Made by a program: the position numbers and the translations under genes
In this document: positions 34,001 to 38,351 of the stretch, piece after piece
Layout: every line of letters begins with the position of its first letter
Position numbering within the stretch: the first letter of the stretch is position 1
Source: Hippopus hippopus
Taxonomy: Eukaryota; Mollusca; Bivalvia; Cardiida; Cardiidae
DNA: 64,000 bases
Direction: 5' to 3'
Assembly (NCBI GenBank): GCA_946811185.2
Contig: OX328107.1
Coordinates: forward strand, 24,077,587-24,141,586
The notes under the pieces: generated by a model
What the model was told of the DNA's origin: nothing
What the model saw: only the letters and a program-made list of their open reading frames with translations
Databases searched by the model: none

Positions 34001-36063
34001 ATATAAATACAGCAACAGAGCACAAAAGATTTGTGAGTTCTAACTTATACTTTTATTGATTACCCCCTCAAAAATTGTGCACTAGATAACTTCAAAATCT
34101 TTGTATAAGCATGACTAATGGCATGACTTAAGGTTTAACCCTTTACCAAACAATCTTGAATTTTAACAACCCTGTGACAGAAGCCTTCGGAAATCATTGT
34201 GAGAAGTTAAGAAAATGTTGGTAACCAGCATTTTGTTTGTTTCCAACAATGTTTTCTACGCTTGTACAGTCAAAATTCATTATTGTGCAGTTACTTTGTT
34301 GTCTGCAAATGCATTTTATTTAAGCGCATATAAAATTTTGTCGTTTAGTAAAGAGTTAAGACATGAATGATACGAAAACTATTTGCAGCTGAAGGAGAAA
34401 TTACTTGTTATCTTTGATTTTCCTTGTTTGTAAAAAGAGACAACGGCAAGACAAGTAATTTGCTGCACAGATACATGTGGTAATGTTAAAATATGCTATG
34501 TTTGTTTTGCTTTTAATATACTTACCATCTATTTTTGTTTTGCTCTAAAGATACTAGTACTTCACATAATGGATGGTATATTTGACAATTCATCTGAATT
34601 CACAATGTGACAACCAGTATATGAAGTCTTTGAGAACATGAATACAGGAGCCTTTGCAACTTTAACTGCAGGATGATCAAAATTTTCTTACTATTAAGTC
34701 TTGAGTGGGGTGTTAAATTACATACATTGTGTATGGCAAATACTAGTATGGCTCCACTATAACCTGATACACGTACACAGTCATGTAGAGAAGAAAAATA
34801 ATAGAGATGAAAAGAAATCTTATTTAGTTATCTTTCTTTTTTTAAATTTTGTTTTATCCTTTACCTCACAATCTGAAATTTTACAACACTTCGGAAGAAG
34901 GCTTTTGAAGACTTAAAAAGAGAATATAATGTTTATAATTATTTTCTCCTTTCTCCACAATGTCTTCAAAAGCCACATCTCTTGATGTCTTTTATAAAAA
35001 TGATTGTTTGGTATAATGTTAAGGTGGAGAAAAATGTAGGGAGAAAATAAGTTTTGAATATAAGTATTTATTAGTTAGCAACAGAAGTGGGAACTAAGTC
35101 AGGAGATTATGCAGCACTATAAGAAATCTTCAAAGCACATGTGGTCGAAGCAACATACATGTATGTGGAGAAATAAGTTAAGCTTGGCTTTATTTTTTCA
35201 GCTGGAGGAGAGACAGAGAGAAGGGGAAAGGCATCGAAAAGACACAAATACACAGTTTCCTACAAAAGTAAGAAGTTTTAGGATTTTATTGTAGAAGCAT
35301 TTTAACCCTTTACCACACAATTCCGATTTTTAACAACTTGGAGAATTGAGGCTTTTGAAAACATTGTGAGAAAGGGAGAAAATGCTGGGAGCCAGCAGTT
35401 TTCCTTTTCCTATAATTTTTCTGCCACTTCAAAGCCATATCCTTTGAGCAACATTAAATTTTGGTCTGCAAATGCTTTCAATTTGGACAAGTCTGAATCA
35501 CCAAATCAATCCCTCCTTCTGTCCGTCCTTCTGTTTGGCAGGGTTTTTTTCTGCAAAAATAATTCCTTTTTGATTGGGTATATGCAGTAAATTGTTTTAT
35601 CTGTAAACTCACCATTTATTTGGCTTTCCTTGGAGATTTATCATTGACTAATCCTTTCTGCAAACAACTTTTTTTGTCTTGCAGCTGATACTTTTGAAAC
35701 AATGTGGGAAAAATGAGTTATTGCTTGTTTGACTTCTGGAAATTTTGTTTAGGTTTTAAAGATTTATTCATATACATGTATGCAGATTACAACTGACAGA
35801 GGTTGAAAGTAAAAAGGTATGGGTAACAACCAACAGTCACTTGGTTTCTACTTGGGGTTTTGCAAAAACTTTTTGTACGTTAAAATTTTATAGCTTTAAA
35901 TTTCAAATATGACATAATTTTATATTGTTTCTTTTTATTTTTACCATCAATTATTATAATTTTTCTTTCTTTAATCCTTTTATTTATGGATTGTTCTCTT
36001 TTTCAGTACTTTCGTAAAGTGGGAGATACTTGGATATTCAAAGACATGTTGAGCAAGAAATAG
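950..36063 (+). CDS. OSBPL11: Oxysterol-binding protein-related protein, ORP10/ORP11 group (20 exons, 5' partial)
   Basis: ORP10/11 proteins carry phosphatidylserine and PI4P between membranes at ER-endosome/Golgi contacts; that role is family knowledge. Seen here: twenty exons with GT-AG borders join in one frame to 675 residues and a TAG stop. Residues 1-106 are a PH domain ([20 protein letters not shown]). Residues 107-297 are a Ser/Arg-rich linker with [20 protein letters not shown], which fits the ORP10/11 middle region. Residues 298-325 are acidic. Residues 325-660 are the [33 protein letters not shown] at 405-414, EQVSHHPP at 443-450, [27 protein letters not shown]. The two histidines and the KKPYNP lysines, PI4P contacts in the family, are present. 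I see no FFAT motif, as in ORP10/11. Human relatives have about 750 residues; the missing N-terminus lies upstream. Invertebrates probably have one gene for vertebrate OSBPL10 and OSBPL11, so the symbol is a closest guess. Confidence 0.95.
1215..1415 (+). mobile_element. Family A MITE, diverged
   Basis: ACAAAATTCTTCGTTGTCCA start, degraded palindrome, ends AAAGGTTAA. Confidence 0.65.
1456..1675 (+). mobile_element. Family A MITE, near-complete
   Basis: TTAACCCTTCCCC start; long palindrome with centre TGATTACCA at 1586-1598; right end TTTGGTAAAA. Confidence 0.88.
1721..1775. repeat. Family C hairpin fragment
   Basis: GATCAAGATCAGACTGCACA then GGGATCTACTCTACAC. Confidence 0.6.
1928..1975 (+). 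CDS. OSBPL11: ORP exon B (PH domain)
   Basis: A 48-nt exon, phase 0 at both ends: ttttcag|AAAGAAG to CTTGCT|gtgagt. It encodes [16 protein letters not shown], the basic PRG loop of the PH domain that follows the LEYF strand in ORP10/11. Confidence 0.92.
2181..2402 (+). mobile_element. Family A MITE
   Basis: Centre CTGGTTACCAG at 2311; right end GTGTGGTAAA runs straight into the next copy. Confidence 0.8.
2399..2614 (+). mobile_element. Family A MITE, tandem with previous
   Basis: AAAGTTTACACTTGTCCAAA start; centre TGCTAGTTACCAGCG; right terminus lost. Confidence 0.78.
2817..3002 (-). mobile_element. Family A MITE, left arm deleted, before exon C
   Basis: CAATCCTGACTTTTAAC start, right arm CATTTTCTCC-like, end GTTAAGAGTTAA. 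Confidence 0.75.
3040..3121 (+). CDS. OSBPL11: ORP exon C (PH domain)
   Basis: Acceptor tttacag|GCTGCAG, donor AGAG|gtattc, ending in phase 1. It encodes [19 protein letters not shown] and then NGELYKLR. The ISPSDED string is very close to ORP11. A truncated type 2 SINE follows 40 bases downstream. Confidence 0.92.
3160..3290 (+). mobile_element. Type 2 SINE, truncated
   Basis: TGCCTTTGGGCAAGGCA followed by GATATGACAGAAAAA and GGGCATAAAACC matches the body and tail of the full copy at 32162-32388. The head is missing. Confidence 0.6.
3438..3630 (+). mobile_element. Family A MITE, palindrome centre deleted
   Basis: TTAACCACACAAC start; GGAGAAGATGCATTCTCTCC forms a shortened centre; end GGTGAAGGGTAA. 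Confidence 0.8.
3668..3747 (+). CDS. OSBPL11: ORP exon D (PH domain C-terminal helix)
   Basis: Acceptor attacag|CATTAGAT, donor gcacag|gtaaga. With the previous exon's G it makes [20 protein letters not shown], the C-terminal PH helix with its invariant Trp. Ends in phase 0 and is followed by the 5.7-kb intron 4. Confidence 0.92.
3841..4010. repeat. Long hairpin (about 73-bp arms)
   Basis: AATAATCTTCTTTCTATCGT at the left is mirrored by its complement at 3990-4009. Arms carry only a few mismatches around a ~20-base loop that contains GGGCAATAGCCC. It lies in ORP intron 4. Confidence 0.88.
4697..4842 (-). mobile_element. Family A MITE, right arm deleted
   Basis: TTAATCTTTTACCACAGAAT start; jumps from AAAATGCT to TGTCAATATGGACAAG. 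Confidence 0.7.
5216..5402 (-). mobile_element. Family A MITE, left terminus missing
   Basis: Palindrome GAAAACATTGTGGG..CCACAATATTC; end GGTAAAGGGTTAA. Confidence 0.82.
5479..6600 (+). repeat. GTCCGTCC-type repeat with ~500-bp internal tandem duplication
   Basis: Begins TAGCTCCACTGGCCGAAGGC and ends near GCGCTCAAGCGCCTCTAG. Inside, 5502-5994 and 5997-6504 are near-identical, differing mainly by 16 extra bases in the GTCCGTCC run of the second copy. Confidence 0.88.
6860..7015 (+). mobile_element. Type 2 SINE, 5'-degraded
   Basis: Contains GTGTTCAATGC, GTGGGAGTGTCC, GTGATACGACTAAAATAATG and ATAAAACGGC in the order of the type 2 SINE; the A-box end is degraded. Confidence 0.7.
7131..7351 (-). 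mobile_element. Family A MITE
   Basis: CAACCCTTAACCACACAATC start; end CAGTTAA. Confidence 0.82.
8204..8449 (-). mobile_element. Family A MITE with duplicated centre
   Basis: CCCTTTACCACACAATCCCA start; CAGGAGAAAATACATTTCCT is repeated at the centre; ends AAGAGTTAA. Confidence 0.85.
9049..9264 (+). mobile_element. Family A MITE, just before exon E intron end
   Basis: CTCTTTACCAGACAACAAAT start; centre GCTGGTCACCAGC; right end GTGTGGTGAAGG. Confidence 0.85.
9498..9646 (+). CDS. OSBPL11: ORP exon E (Ser/Gln-rich linker)
   Basis: Acceptor atttcag|AATGTACC, donor CAAAG|gtatat, ending in phase 2. It encodes a low-complexity Ser/Asn/Gln/Arg segment ([19 protein letters not shown]), matching the disordered stretch after the PH domain in ORP10/11. 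Likely phosphorylated, by family analogy only. Confidence 0.88.
9804..10036 (+). mobile_element. Family A MITE, TTAA both ends
   Basis: TTAACCGAACAACAAAATTT start; centre CTGACTCCCAG; end ACACTTAA. Confidence 0.83.
10075..10290 (+). mobile_element. Family A MITE
   Basis: Diverged start, GGGAAAAGGAGAAAATTCTT arm, end TTTGGTTAAGGGTT. Confidence 0.75.
10755..12540. mobile_element. Non-autonomous hAT-like DNA transposon
   Basis: Ends are inverted: CAGTGCTCCAGCTAG on the left and its complement with one change on the right. The element is bordered on both sides by an identical 8-bp direct repeat CTGGGCCA (10747-10754 and 12541-12548), and removing it restores a normal unit of the host tandem array. 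CAGTG ends with 8-bp duplications are hAT-type. No transposase reading frame is visible. A family A fragment lies inside (12070-12189). Confidence 0.88.
12070..12189 (-). mobile_element. Family A MITE fragment inside the hAT-like element
   Basis: GATGCTGGTAACCA centre, end CTGGTAAAGAGTTAA; it must have landed in the hAT-like element or been carried with it. Confidence 0.72.
13780..13903 (+). CDS. OSBPL11: ORP exon F (linker helix)
   Basis: Acceptor gctttag|GCATTCTG, donor ATCAAT|gtaagt. It encodes [19 protein letters not shown], equivalent to the VREMM..AEGQQ helix of ORP10/11, the region reported to mediate pairing of ORP10/11 with ORP9. Confidence 0.9.
14100..14262 (+). mobile_element. Type 1 SINE fragment abutting a family A MITE
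   Basis: GGATTCCCAGCTTGGC, CCGAAGATTGAAGATAGTCA, GATTCATTCCTC and AGCTGGCAGTGGCTTG follow the order of the full type 1 copy at 29752. The tail is cut where the MITE starts. Confidence 0.75.
14264..14436 (+). mobile_element. Family A MITE, left part replaced by a SINE fragment
   Basis: GCATTTGCAGACAACAACTT start; centre CTGGTAACCAG; end GTGTGGTTAA. Confidence 0.82.
14655..14880 (-). mobile_element. Family A MITE immediately before exon G
   Basis: CCCTTTATCAGACTG start; ends ATTAAGTTAA about 35 bases before the exon G acceptor. Confidence 0.75.
14915..14956 (+). CDS. OSBPL11: ORP exon G (42-nt microexon-like)
   Basis: Acceptor tttacag|TCTCTCC, donor GATACG|gtaagt; 14 codons, [14 protein letters not shown], phase 0 at both ends. 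The sequence aligns by eye to the SLPxxGxLxxLDQD stretch of human ORP10/11, so despite its length the exon is convincing. Confidence 0.88.
14991..15062 (+). mobile_element. Family A left-half fragment
   Basis: CAACAAAATTTTATAGTCGT and GTCCAGATTGAAAG; no palindrome. Confidence 0.65.
15233..15262 (+). repeat. TC microsatellite
   Basis: Run of TCTC dinucleotides before ORP exon H. Confidence 0.9.
15361..15441 (+). CDS. OSBPL11: ORP exon H
   Basis: Acceptor atttcag|GATTTGT, donor cgaagacag|gtttgt; 27 codons, [20 protein letters not shown] then TMLQRRQ. This is one of the best-conserved linker segments (DLLxLKATSxATxxCLxxC) of ORP10/11. Phase 0 at both ends; a 6.2-kb intron follows. Confidence 0.92.
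15794..15955 (+). repeat. TACCCCCGC/GGGGGTATA repeat, short copy
   Basis: Starts ATACCCCCGCAAAACGAATG with complementary CGGGGGTATACTGG, then a TGTCCGTTTGTCC run, and ends GGCGGGGGTATTAAG with AGCTCTAG. Appears to be an internally deleted element. Confidence 0.65.
15979..16130 (-). mobile_element. Family A MITE, internal deletion
   Basis: ACCACACAATCTGG joins directly to GGTTACCAGCATTCTC; right end truncated. Confidence 0.75.
16478..16696 (-). mobile_element. Family A MITE
   Basis: Centre CTGGTAACCAG at 16555; end TTTGGTAACAACAAGTTAA. Confidence 0.85.
16740..19520. other. Long intron segment with one fold-back element, otherwise unassigned
   Basis: Apart from 17637-18260 I recognise no repeat. 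Direct repeat GCCAATACAACTCGACA occurs twice at 16953-16992. No exon is needed here: exon H and exon I phases already match. Confidence 0.5.
17637..18260. mobile_element. Fold-back element with ~60-bp inverted arms
   Basis: GGAATATTACATCAGTGTCC at the left pairs with the complement at 18240-18260. The arms continue through TTTCTGTGTGGTCGGATCAT with few changes. No transposase and no clear target duplication. TGCAAAAAACACG near 17986 also occurs inside the hAT-like element (11548). Confidence 0.75.
19525..19721 (+). mobile_element. Family A MITE, diverged
   Basis: CAGACAACAAAATTTCAGAC start; centre GCTGGTTACC; end TTTGGTAAAGGGT. Confidence 0.78.
20184..20411 (+). mobile_element. Family A MITE, TTAA both ends
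   Basis: TTAACCTTTACCACATCAAT start; centre TGGGTACCAGCA; end GTGTGGTAAAGGGTTAA. Confidence 0.9.
20515..21025 (-). mobile_element. Family A MITE split by a type 1 SINE
   Basis: Left part to TTTTCTAACA at 20615, right part resumes at TTTTCTTAAACATTCCATCA (20921) and ends GAGGTAATTAA. Confidence 0.82.
20621..20919 (+). mobile_element. Type 1 SINE inserted in a family A MITE
   Basis: tRNA-like head with A box TAGCTCAGTCGGTAG and B-box-like GTGTTCAATCCC, a body with CCGAGGATTGATGA and a tail TTAAACACCATACAATC. Flanks TTTTCTAACA and TTTTCTTAAACA look like a slightly diverged target duplication. The two halves of one MITE lie either side. Confidence 0.85.
21170..21345. repeat. Family C element
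   Basis: GATCAAGATCAGACTGCATA and TTTGGATCTACACTCT within a segment starting GCTGCTAAGTGCG. Confidence 0.65.
21353..21587 (+). mobile_element. Family A MITE, reference-quality copy
   Basis: TTAACCCTTTACCACACGGC start; nearly perfect palindrome of ~33-base arms around GGTTACC at 21491-21497; TTAA at the right. It ends 34 bases before exon I. Confidence 0.93.
21622..21677 (+). CDS. OSBPL11: ORP exon I (variable linker)
   Basis: Acceptor gcctctag|GAAGCATT, donor GACGT|gtaagt, ending in phase 2. It encodes [18 protein letters not shown]. The sequence has no close family counterpart, but both phases fit the neighbours, and a downstream donor is strong. Confidence 0.75.
21890..21925. repeat. Family C fragment
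   Basis: GCAATCTGATCTTGATCTGC, the right half of the hairpin. Confidence 0.5.
22880..23285 (+). mobile_element. Type 2 SINE with triplicated tail
   Basis: A degraded type 2 body (AGTTCAATCC, AGAGCCCCAACC) is followed by three ~95-bp direct repeats of its tail. Each holds AAGTGATATACT, GATATGA, GGTTGAAA, GGCATAAAAC, CAATCAA and TGCAAAGGTGTAA. It ends just before ORP exon J. Confidence 0.8.
23301..23422 (+). CDS. OSBPL11: ORP exon J (Ser-rich linker)
   Basis: Acceptor catttcag|AAGTCCAA, donor TCACAAG|gtaaac. It encodes [20 protein letters not shown] and a further Ser/Pro-rich stretch. The acceptor lies about 20 bases after a triplicated SINE-tail array, so the polypyrimidine tract abuts repeat DNA. 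Confidence 0.83.
23471..23771 (-). mobile_element. Family A MITE with partial internal duplication
   Basis: GAGGAAGAAGCCTTGTGAAA recurs as TAGGAAGAAGCCTTTTGAAG; the second copy is complete to TAGTTAA. Confidence 0.83.
23784..24043. mobile_element. Family B MITE, complete
   Basis: GAGCCATGCTCTG at the left and GAGCATGGCTCAT at the right; core AGCCTGCACACTCTGCACAG hairpin off-centre to the left. Confidence 0.88.
24045..24960. other. Intron segment before exon K, no recognised feature
   Basis: GC-richer than its surroundings between 24150 and 24500, possibly an unrecognised transposon. No domain motif in any frame. Confidence 0.45.
24977..25116 (+). CDS. OSBPL11: ORP exon K (acidic hinge and ORD start)
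   Basis: Acceptor attttcag|ATGAAGG, donor ACAAAG|gtttgt. It encodes an acidic run ([15 protein letters not shown]) and then [20 protein letters not shown], the lid and first part of the ORD that covers the lipid pocket in the family. The donor is the first unit of a GTTT microsatellite. Confidence 0.95.
25117..25140 (+). repeat. GTTT microsatellite forming the exon K donor
   Basis: Six consecutive GTTT units begin exactly at the intron border of ORP exon K. Confidence 0.9.
25155..25275 (-). mobile_element. Type 2 SINE fragment, reverse
   Basis: CCTCTGAAGTGCCTTGCC and AGATACTCCTGCATG are the reverse complement of the GAGTGTCC..GGGCAAGACATTTC body. It starts about 40 bases after the exon K donor. 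Confidence 0.6.
25300..26330 (+). repeat. 158-bp tandem array, six units
   Basis: After a GGCCCCCTTC/GTGGGGGTATA hairpin end and a GGTCGGTCGG run, units start with GATAACTAGACACAGAATTG at 25401, 25560, 25718, 25876, 26034 and 26192. Unit identity is high for the first five and lower for the last. It lies in the intron after ORP exon K. Confidence 0.9.
26340..26990. other. Intron segment after the 158-bp array, nothing recognised
   Basis: Contains repeated TGAGCCATTTGCTCAAAA/TGTGGCTCAA words and a short open frame without motifs. Confidence 0.45.
27000..27130 (-). mobile_element. Family A MITE, both termini missing
   Basis: GGGAAAAGGAGAAAATTTTG and CAGCAATTTCTCCTTTTC arms. Confidence 0.72.
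27212..27439 (-). mobile_element. Family A MITE, TTAA both ends
   Basis: TTAACCCTTTACCACACAAT start; centre CTGGTAACCAG; end GTGGTAAAGTATTAA. Confidence 0.92.
27676..27761 (+). CDS. OSBPL11: ORP exon L (ORD)
   Basis: Acceptor cttgcag|GTGGTTC, donor TTAAG|gtgagg. Encodes [20 protein letters not shown] and MAHPDMFL, near-identical to ORP9/10/11 ORD helices. Confidence 0.95.
27809..27877 (+). mobile_element. Family A left-half fragment, before exon L neighbour copy
   Basis: GGTACCACATAATG, TTAGACTTGTC and CAGATGGCAAATCTGATTTG; cut by the next copy. Confidence 0.65.
27878..28098 (+). mobile_element. Family A MITE, TTAA both ends
   Basis: TTAACCCTTTCCCAAAACTT start; centre GCTGGTTACCAGC; end TTTGGTAAAAGGTTAA. 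Confidence 0.88.
28384..28612 (-). mobile_element. Family A MITE, TTAA both ends
   Basis: TTAACCCTTTACCAAACAAT start; centre CTGGTAACCAG; end GTTTGGTAAAGAGTTAA. Confidence 0.92.
28816..28897 (+). CDS. OSBPL11: ORP exon M (ORD)
   Basis: Acceptor attacag|AATAGCAG, donor AGACAG|gtgtgt. Encodes [20 protein letters not shown] and SFHAGRQ; the DRMI..(E)xYLTSFHxGR pattern is closest to ORP11. Confidence 0.95.
29020..29241 (-). mobile_element. Family A MITE, palindrome centre shortened
   Basis: TTAACCCTTTACCATGCAAT start; centre AAAATGCTGGCATTTT; end TAGAGTTAA. Confidence 0.88.
29253..29425 (+). mobile_element. Family A MITE, right arm deleted, next to exon N
   Basis: CCTTTACAAGATGACAGAAT start; AGAGAAAATACTGGCTA then CTTCTGCCTTAGAAG. 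Confidence 0.7.
29447..29597 (+). CDS. OSBPL11: ORP exon N (ORD core, EQVSHHPP)
   Basis: Acceptor gcctag|GGCTCTG, donor CCGCCAG|gtataa, ending in phase 1. Encodes [20 protein letters not shown], a short variable insert, and [10 protein letters not shown]. This exon carries the OSBP-family signature and the His pair that binds the PI4P headgroup. Confidence 0.97.
29752..30063 (+). mobile_element. Full-length type 1 SINE with target duplication
   Basis: Head CAGCTCAGTCAGTAG, B box GGTTCGATTCCC, tail GGCGTTAAACACC with CAATCAATCAG. Flanked by 17-bp direct repeats CAACYATGATATAGTTG (29735-29751, 30064-30080) that differ at one base. Confidence 0.9.
30253..30457 (+). mobile_element. Family A MITE
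   Basis: TTAACAAGACAGTAAAATTT start; right arm partly deleted; end TTTGGTAGAGGGTTAA. Confidence 0.8.
30620..30730 (+). CDS. OSBPL11: ORP exon O (ORD)
   Basis: Acceptor cttgcag|TGTCAGC, donor GAAAAG|gtgagt. Encodes [20 protein letters not shown] and [16 protein letters not shown], the beta-barrel segment after the signature. Confidence 0.96.
31440..31600 (+). CDS. OSBPL11: ORP exon P (ORD)
   Basis: Acceptor tttgtag|TAACTTTA, donor ACAAAA|gtaagt. Encodes [20 protein letters not shown] and a strand ending SASIVFHTK; the YARSILTxPWVELGxK block is diagnostic for ORP9/10/11. Confidence 0.96.
31932..32051 (+). CDS. OSBPL11: ORP exon Q (ORD)
   Basis: Acceptor ttttcag|CCTTTCT, donor GGGGAG|gtatat; 40 codons, [20 protein letters not shown] then [12 protein letters not shown] family B MITE begins only 20 bases after the donor. 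Confidence 0.96.
32071..32567. mobile_element. Family B MITE split by a type 2 SINE
   Basis: TGAGCCATGCTCTGG at 32071 and CAGAGCATGGCTCAT at 32553-32567; the inner part is interrupted by the SINE at 32162-32388. Confidence 0.9.
32162..32388 (+). mobile_element. Full-length type 2 SINE with perfect target duplication
   Basis: A box TGGCTCAGTGGTAAAG, B-box-like GGTTCATGCCT, body GTGGGAGTGTCCTTGGGCAA, tail AAAACATCATTCAATTAATC. Perfect 12-bp direct repeats ATCCATAAAATC at 32150-32161 and 32389-32400. The host is a family B MITE. Confidence 0.93.
32816..32895. repeat. Family C element
   Basis: GTATAGATCCGAGATAGACT, TGCAGCTTGATCTTGATC; both arms kept. Confidence 0.65.
33033..33296. mobile_element. 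Family B MITE
   Basis: Core GGTCAGCCTGTG..CAGGCTGACCTGG at 33090-33121; ends are diverged (ATGAGCAATTCTCTG, GAAGCATGACTCA). Confidence 0.85.
33360..33430. repeat. Family C fragment
   Basis: TACAGTCTAGTCTTGATCTA and CATTGTTTGCAAAAAC, right half. Confidence 0.55.
33871..34032 (+). CDS. OSBPL11: ORP exon R (ORD C-terminal part)
   Basis: Acceptor tttgacag|GATGATAC, donor AGATTT|gtgagt; 54 codons including [20 protein letters not shown] and [10 protein letters not shown]. The ESRxLW..VT and ATEHK blocks are typical of the group. Confidence 0.95.
34135..34359 (-). mobile_element. Family A MITE, TTAA both ends
   Basis: TTAACCCTTTACCAAACAAT start; centre TTGGTAACCAG; end TTAGTAAAGAGTTAA. Confidence 0.88.
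34852..35022. mobile_element. Family A MITE with two like halves
   Basis: Left CCTTTACCTCACAATC and right GATTGTTTGGTATAATGTTAA both belong to the ACAATC half, so the element is a self-palindrome of one half. Confidence 0.72.
35202..35267 (+). CDS. OSBPL11: ORP exon S (LEERQR helix)
   Basis: Acceptor tttttcag|CTGGAGG, donor ACAAAA|gtaaga; 22 codons, [20 protein letters not shown]. This is the charged helix that follows TEHKxx in all ORP9/10/11 proteins. Confidence 0.95.
35302..35500 (-). mobile_element. Family A MITE, right terminus missing
   Basis: TTAACCCTTTACCACACAAT start; ends within CAATTTGGACAAGTCTGAA. Starts 34 bases after exon S. Confidence 0.85.
36007..36063 (+). CDS. OSBPL11: ORP terminal coding exon T
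   Basis: Acceptor ctttttcag|TACTTTCG; 18 codons, [18 protein letters not shown], then TAG at 36061-36063. It matches the YFxxxGDxWVYxxxLWK end of the family. The 3' UTR length is unknown; no clear polyadenylation signal follows at once. Confidence 0.94.
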   Translation, partial: YFRKVGDTWIFKDMLSKK

Positions 36064-36130
36064 TGCAATAATGTGATACATCCAGAATATGTATATAGGA
36101 TTTTGCAATACTCTGGCAAGGGACATTGTC

Positions 36131-36351
36131 TTAACTCTTACTGGACAACAAATTTCTAGACTTGTATAGATTGCAGTTGCAGACAACAATGTAAATGTGG
36201 CTGAAATGATGGAATATGTCTTTGAGAGGGTAGAAAACATTGTGGAAAGAAGAAGAAAGTAATGATAACCATCATTTTCTTCATTCTTACTGTTCTAAAA
36301 GCCTCCTTCCCTAGGACTGAAAAAATTCAGAAATGTTTGGTAAAGGATTAA
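36131..36351 (+). mobile_element. Family A MITE just after the ORP stop codon
   Basis: TTAACTCTTACTGGACAACA start; TTAA at the right. It begins 68 bases after TAG, so it probably lies in the 3' UTR. Confidence 0.82.
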
Positions 36352-36566
36352 CTTACAATCACTTGCAGATGGCTTTTCGAGTCTTCCAACAGACCCACTT
36401 GAAAAAATGAGGCAAACAGAAAAAGCAATTTCTCCTTTGCCACAATATTTTCTCTTGAATTGATAGAGGACACTAAAATGTATTTATCTATATTTAACAA
36501 GGATGTTTCCATAGTTGTCTGTTGCTGTATCAGGAGATTAGGTAGAGTGAACATTCTTTGCATGTC

Positions 36567-36751
36567 TTAACCCTTAACAAAACAATCCTGTGTTAGAAAA
36601 AAGATAAAGTAGAAGGCTTTTACAAGCATTTTCTCCTTTTCCAACAATTTTTTCTGCCTCAAGTCAAATATAAACTTTTTGGCTTCATTAAATTTATTGT
36701 ATGCAAATGTTTTCAATATGGATGAGTCTAATATTTTATTGTGAAGTGTTA
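36567..36751 (-). mobile_element. Family A MITE, left arm deleted
   Basis: TTAACCCTTAACAAAACAAT start; GCATTTTCTCCTTTTCC arm only. Confidence 0.78.
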
Positions 36752-36849
36752 TTTATCTATGGCAAAAGTTTGTAGAACAACAAAAAGTATGAAATGATCC
36801 AATCTTCATGGAAGTTGCAGAAAAATGTGTCTTTTAAACAAACAGTACC

Positions 36850-37072
36850 TTAACCCTTTAGCACACCTTCACGACTTTTATTGACACTGAGGAAGATTGC
36901 TTTTGAAAACATTGTGGGAAAAGGAGAAAATGCTGGTAACCAGCATTTTCTCCTATTCCCATAATGTTTTCTACTCTATTAAAGACAAATTTCATGTTTG
37001 AGTTACATTTGTCGTCTGCAAATGCTTTCATTGTGGACAAGGCCAAAATTTTGTCGTTTGGTAAAGAGTTTA
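36850..37072 (-). mobile_element. Family A MITE, complete
   Basis: TTAACCCTTTAGCACACCTT start; long palindrome around CTGGTAACCAG; end GTTTGGTAAAGAGTT. Confidence 0.92.
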
Positions 37073-37105
37073 AATATCTCTCACAGCTATAGTTGCTTTA
37101 ACTTT

Positions 37106-37312
37106 ATACCAGAAGACAAGAAGACAGGCCCATAGTCAAGGCAGTTGCAGACAACAAATGAAATGTGGCTCAAGTGATAAGATTTATCTTATGTAGAAAA
37201 TACTTTCTGAAAATAAGGAATGTCAGGTTACTGGCATTTACTCCTTTAATCACAGTGTTTAAAAAAAAATGTATCTTCTTCATAGTTGTGAAAACACCTT
37301 ATTACTTTGCTA
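37106..37312 (+). mobile_element. Family A MITE, diverged
   Basis: AGACAACAAATGAAATGTGG and GGCATTTACTCCTTTAAT; ends ACTTTGCTAATG. Confidence 0.65.
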
Positions 37313-37420
37313 ATGTTTAAATGAATTAGTGACACTCAAAATCATATGTCATATGTTGCAGTCTGATTTTGATTTACGTTGTGCACCAAAGGTTTCACCC
37401 TTGGAGCCCTGACTTTGAAT

Positions 37421-37636
37421 TAATTCTTTACCAAACAACAAAATTTTAGACTCATCCATGTTGGAGGAATTTGCAGACAACAATTCAGATGTTTATCAAA
37501 TGGTATGATGTATCCTTGAATATGTAGAAAACGTTGTGGTTACCAGCATTTCCTCCTTTTTTCACAATGTTTAAAAAAAAAAAAAAACTTCTTTCTTAGG
37601 GTCGTTAAATGTCAGGATTGTGTGGTTAAGGCTTAA
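37421..37636 (+). mobile_element. Family A MITE, left arm deleted
   Basis: TTAATTCTTTACCAAACAAC start; GGTTACCAGCATTTCC; end GTGTGGTTAAGGCTTAA. Confidence 0.83.
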
Positions 37637-37679
37637 TGTGTTTTGTCAAAACTAGATCTATATCAGAATTCCTTTTGTA

Positions 37680-37755
37680 GAAAGTGAAGATCAAGATCAG
37701 GCTGAGCAGAACATAAAATCTGATCTTAAATCAACACTGTCAAACATTTTACCAG
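37680..37755. repeat. Family C element
   Basis: GAAGATCAAGATCAGGCTGA, AAATCTGATCTTAAATCAAC. A right-half fragment lies nearby at 37350-37395. Confidence 0.65.
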
Positions 37756-37838
37756 ATATTCTGCTAAAAATTATCTTTAAATTGAAATGTTTTGGTCTTT
37801 TTTCCGAATTTAGAGATTATAGTTCATTTTTTGGTGTG

Positions 37839-38052
37839 TTAACACTTTACCACACAATCCTGAGTTTTAATGATCCTCACAAGGAAAGCATTTGAAAACA
37901 TTATGGTAAAAGGAGAAAATGCTGGCAACCAGCATTTTCTCCTTTTTCCACAATGTTTTCTTCACTTTCAAAGACAAATTCAATTATTTTAGTGTCAGTT
38001 ATTTTTTCGTCTAGAGTTAAGAATTTTGTTCTCTGGTAGATTTATAGGTTAA
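37839..38052 (-). mobile_element. Family A MITE, TTAA both ends
   Basis: TTAACACTTTACCACACAAT start; centre CTGGCAACCAG; end ATAGGTTAA. Confidence 0.88.
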
Positions 38053-38351
38053 TACTGTGCTTAGAAAGCTATTTGCTTACTTCCTGATGATTAGTTTTTC
38101 ATAGGTTTATCTTTTTGTTAAACAGAAATTAATTTCATATACATGTATTATTATTGTATTGTGCCTTTAATCTCATGCAAAAGACTGGGGGAGAAAATTG
38201 AAAAAAAAAAATAGGTTTAAAGATAAAAAATGTTGTTTTGCTAGTATGTATTTTTTTCTTAAATTTTATGTTTTAGTTGTTTGTATTGAATGATGAAAAT
38301 TTTGCTGCAATATTTTATTTATAGAAGCTGTCTCTCATGTCCCTATACTCA

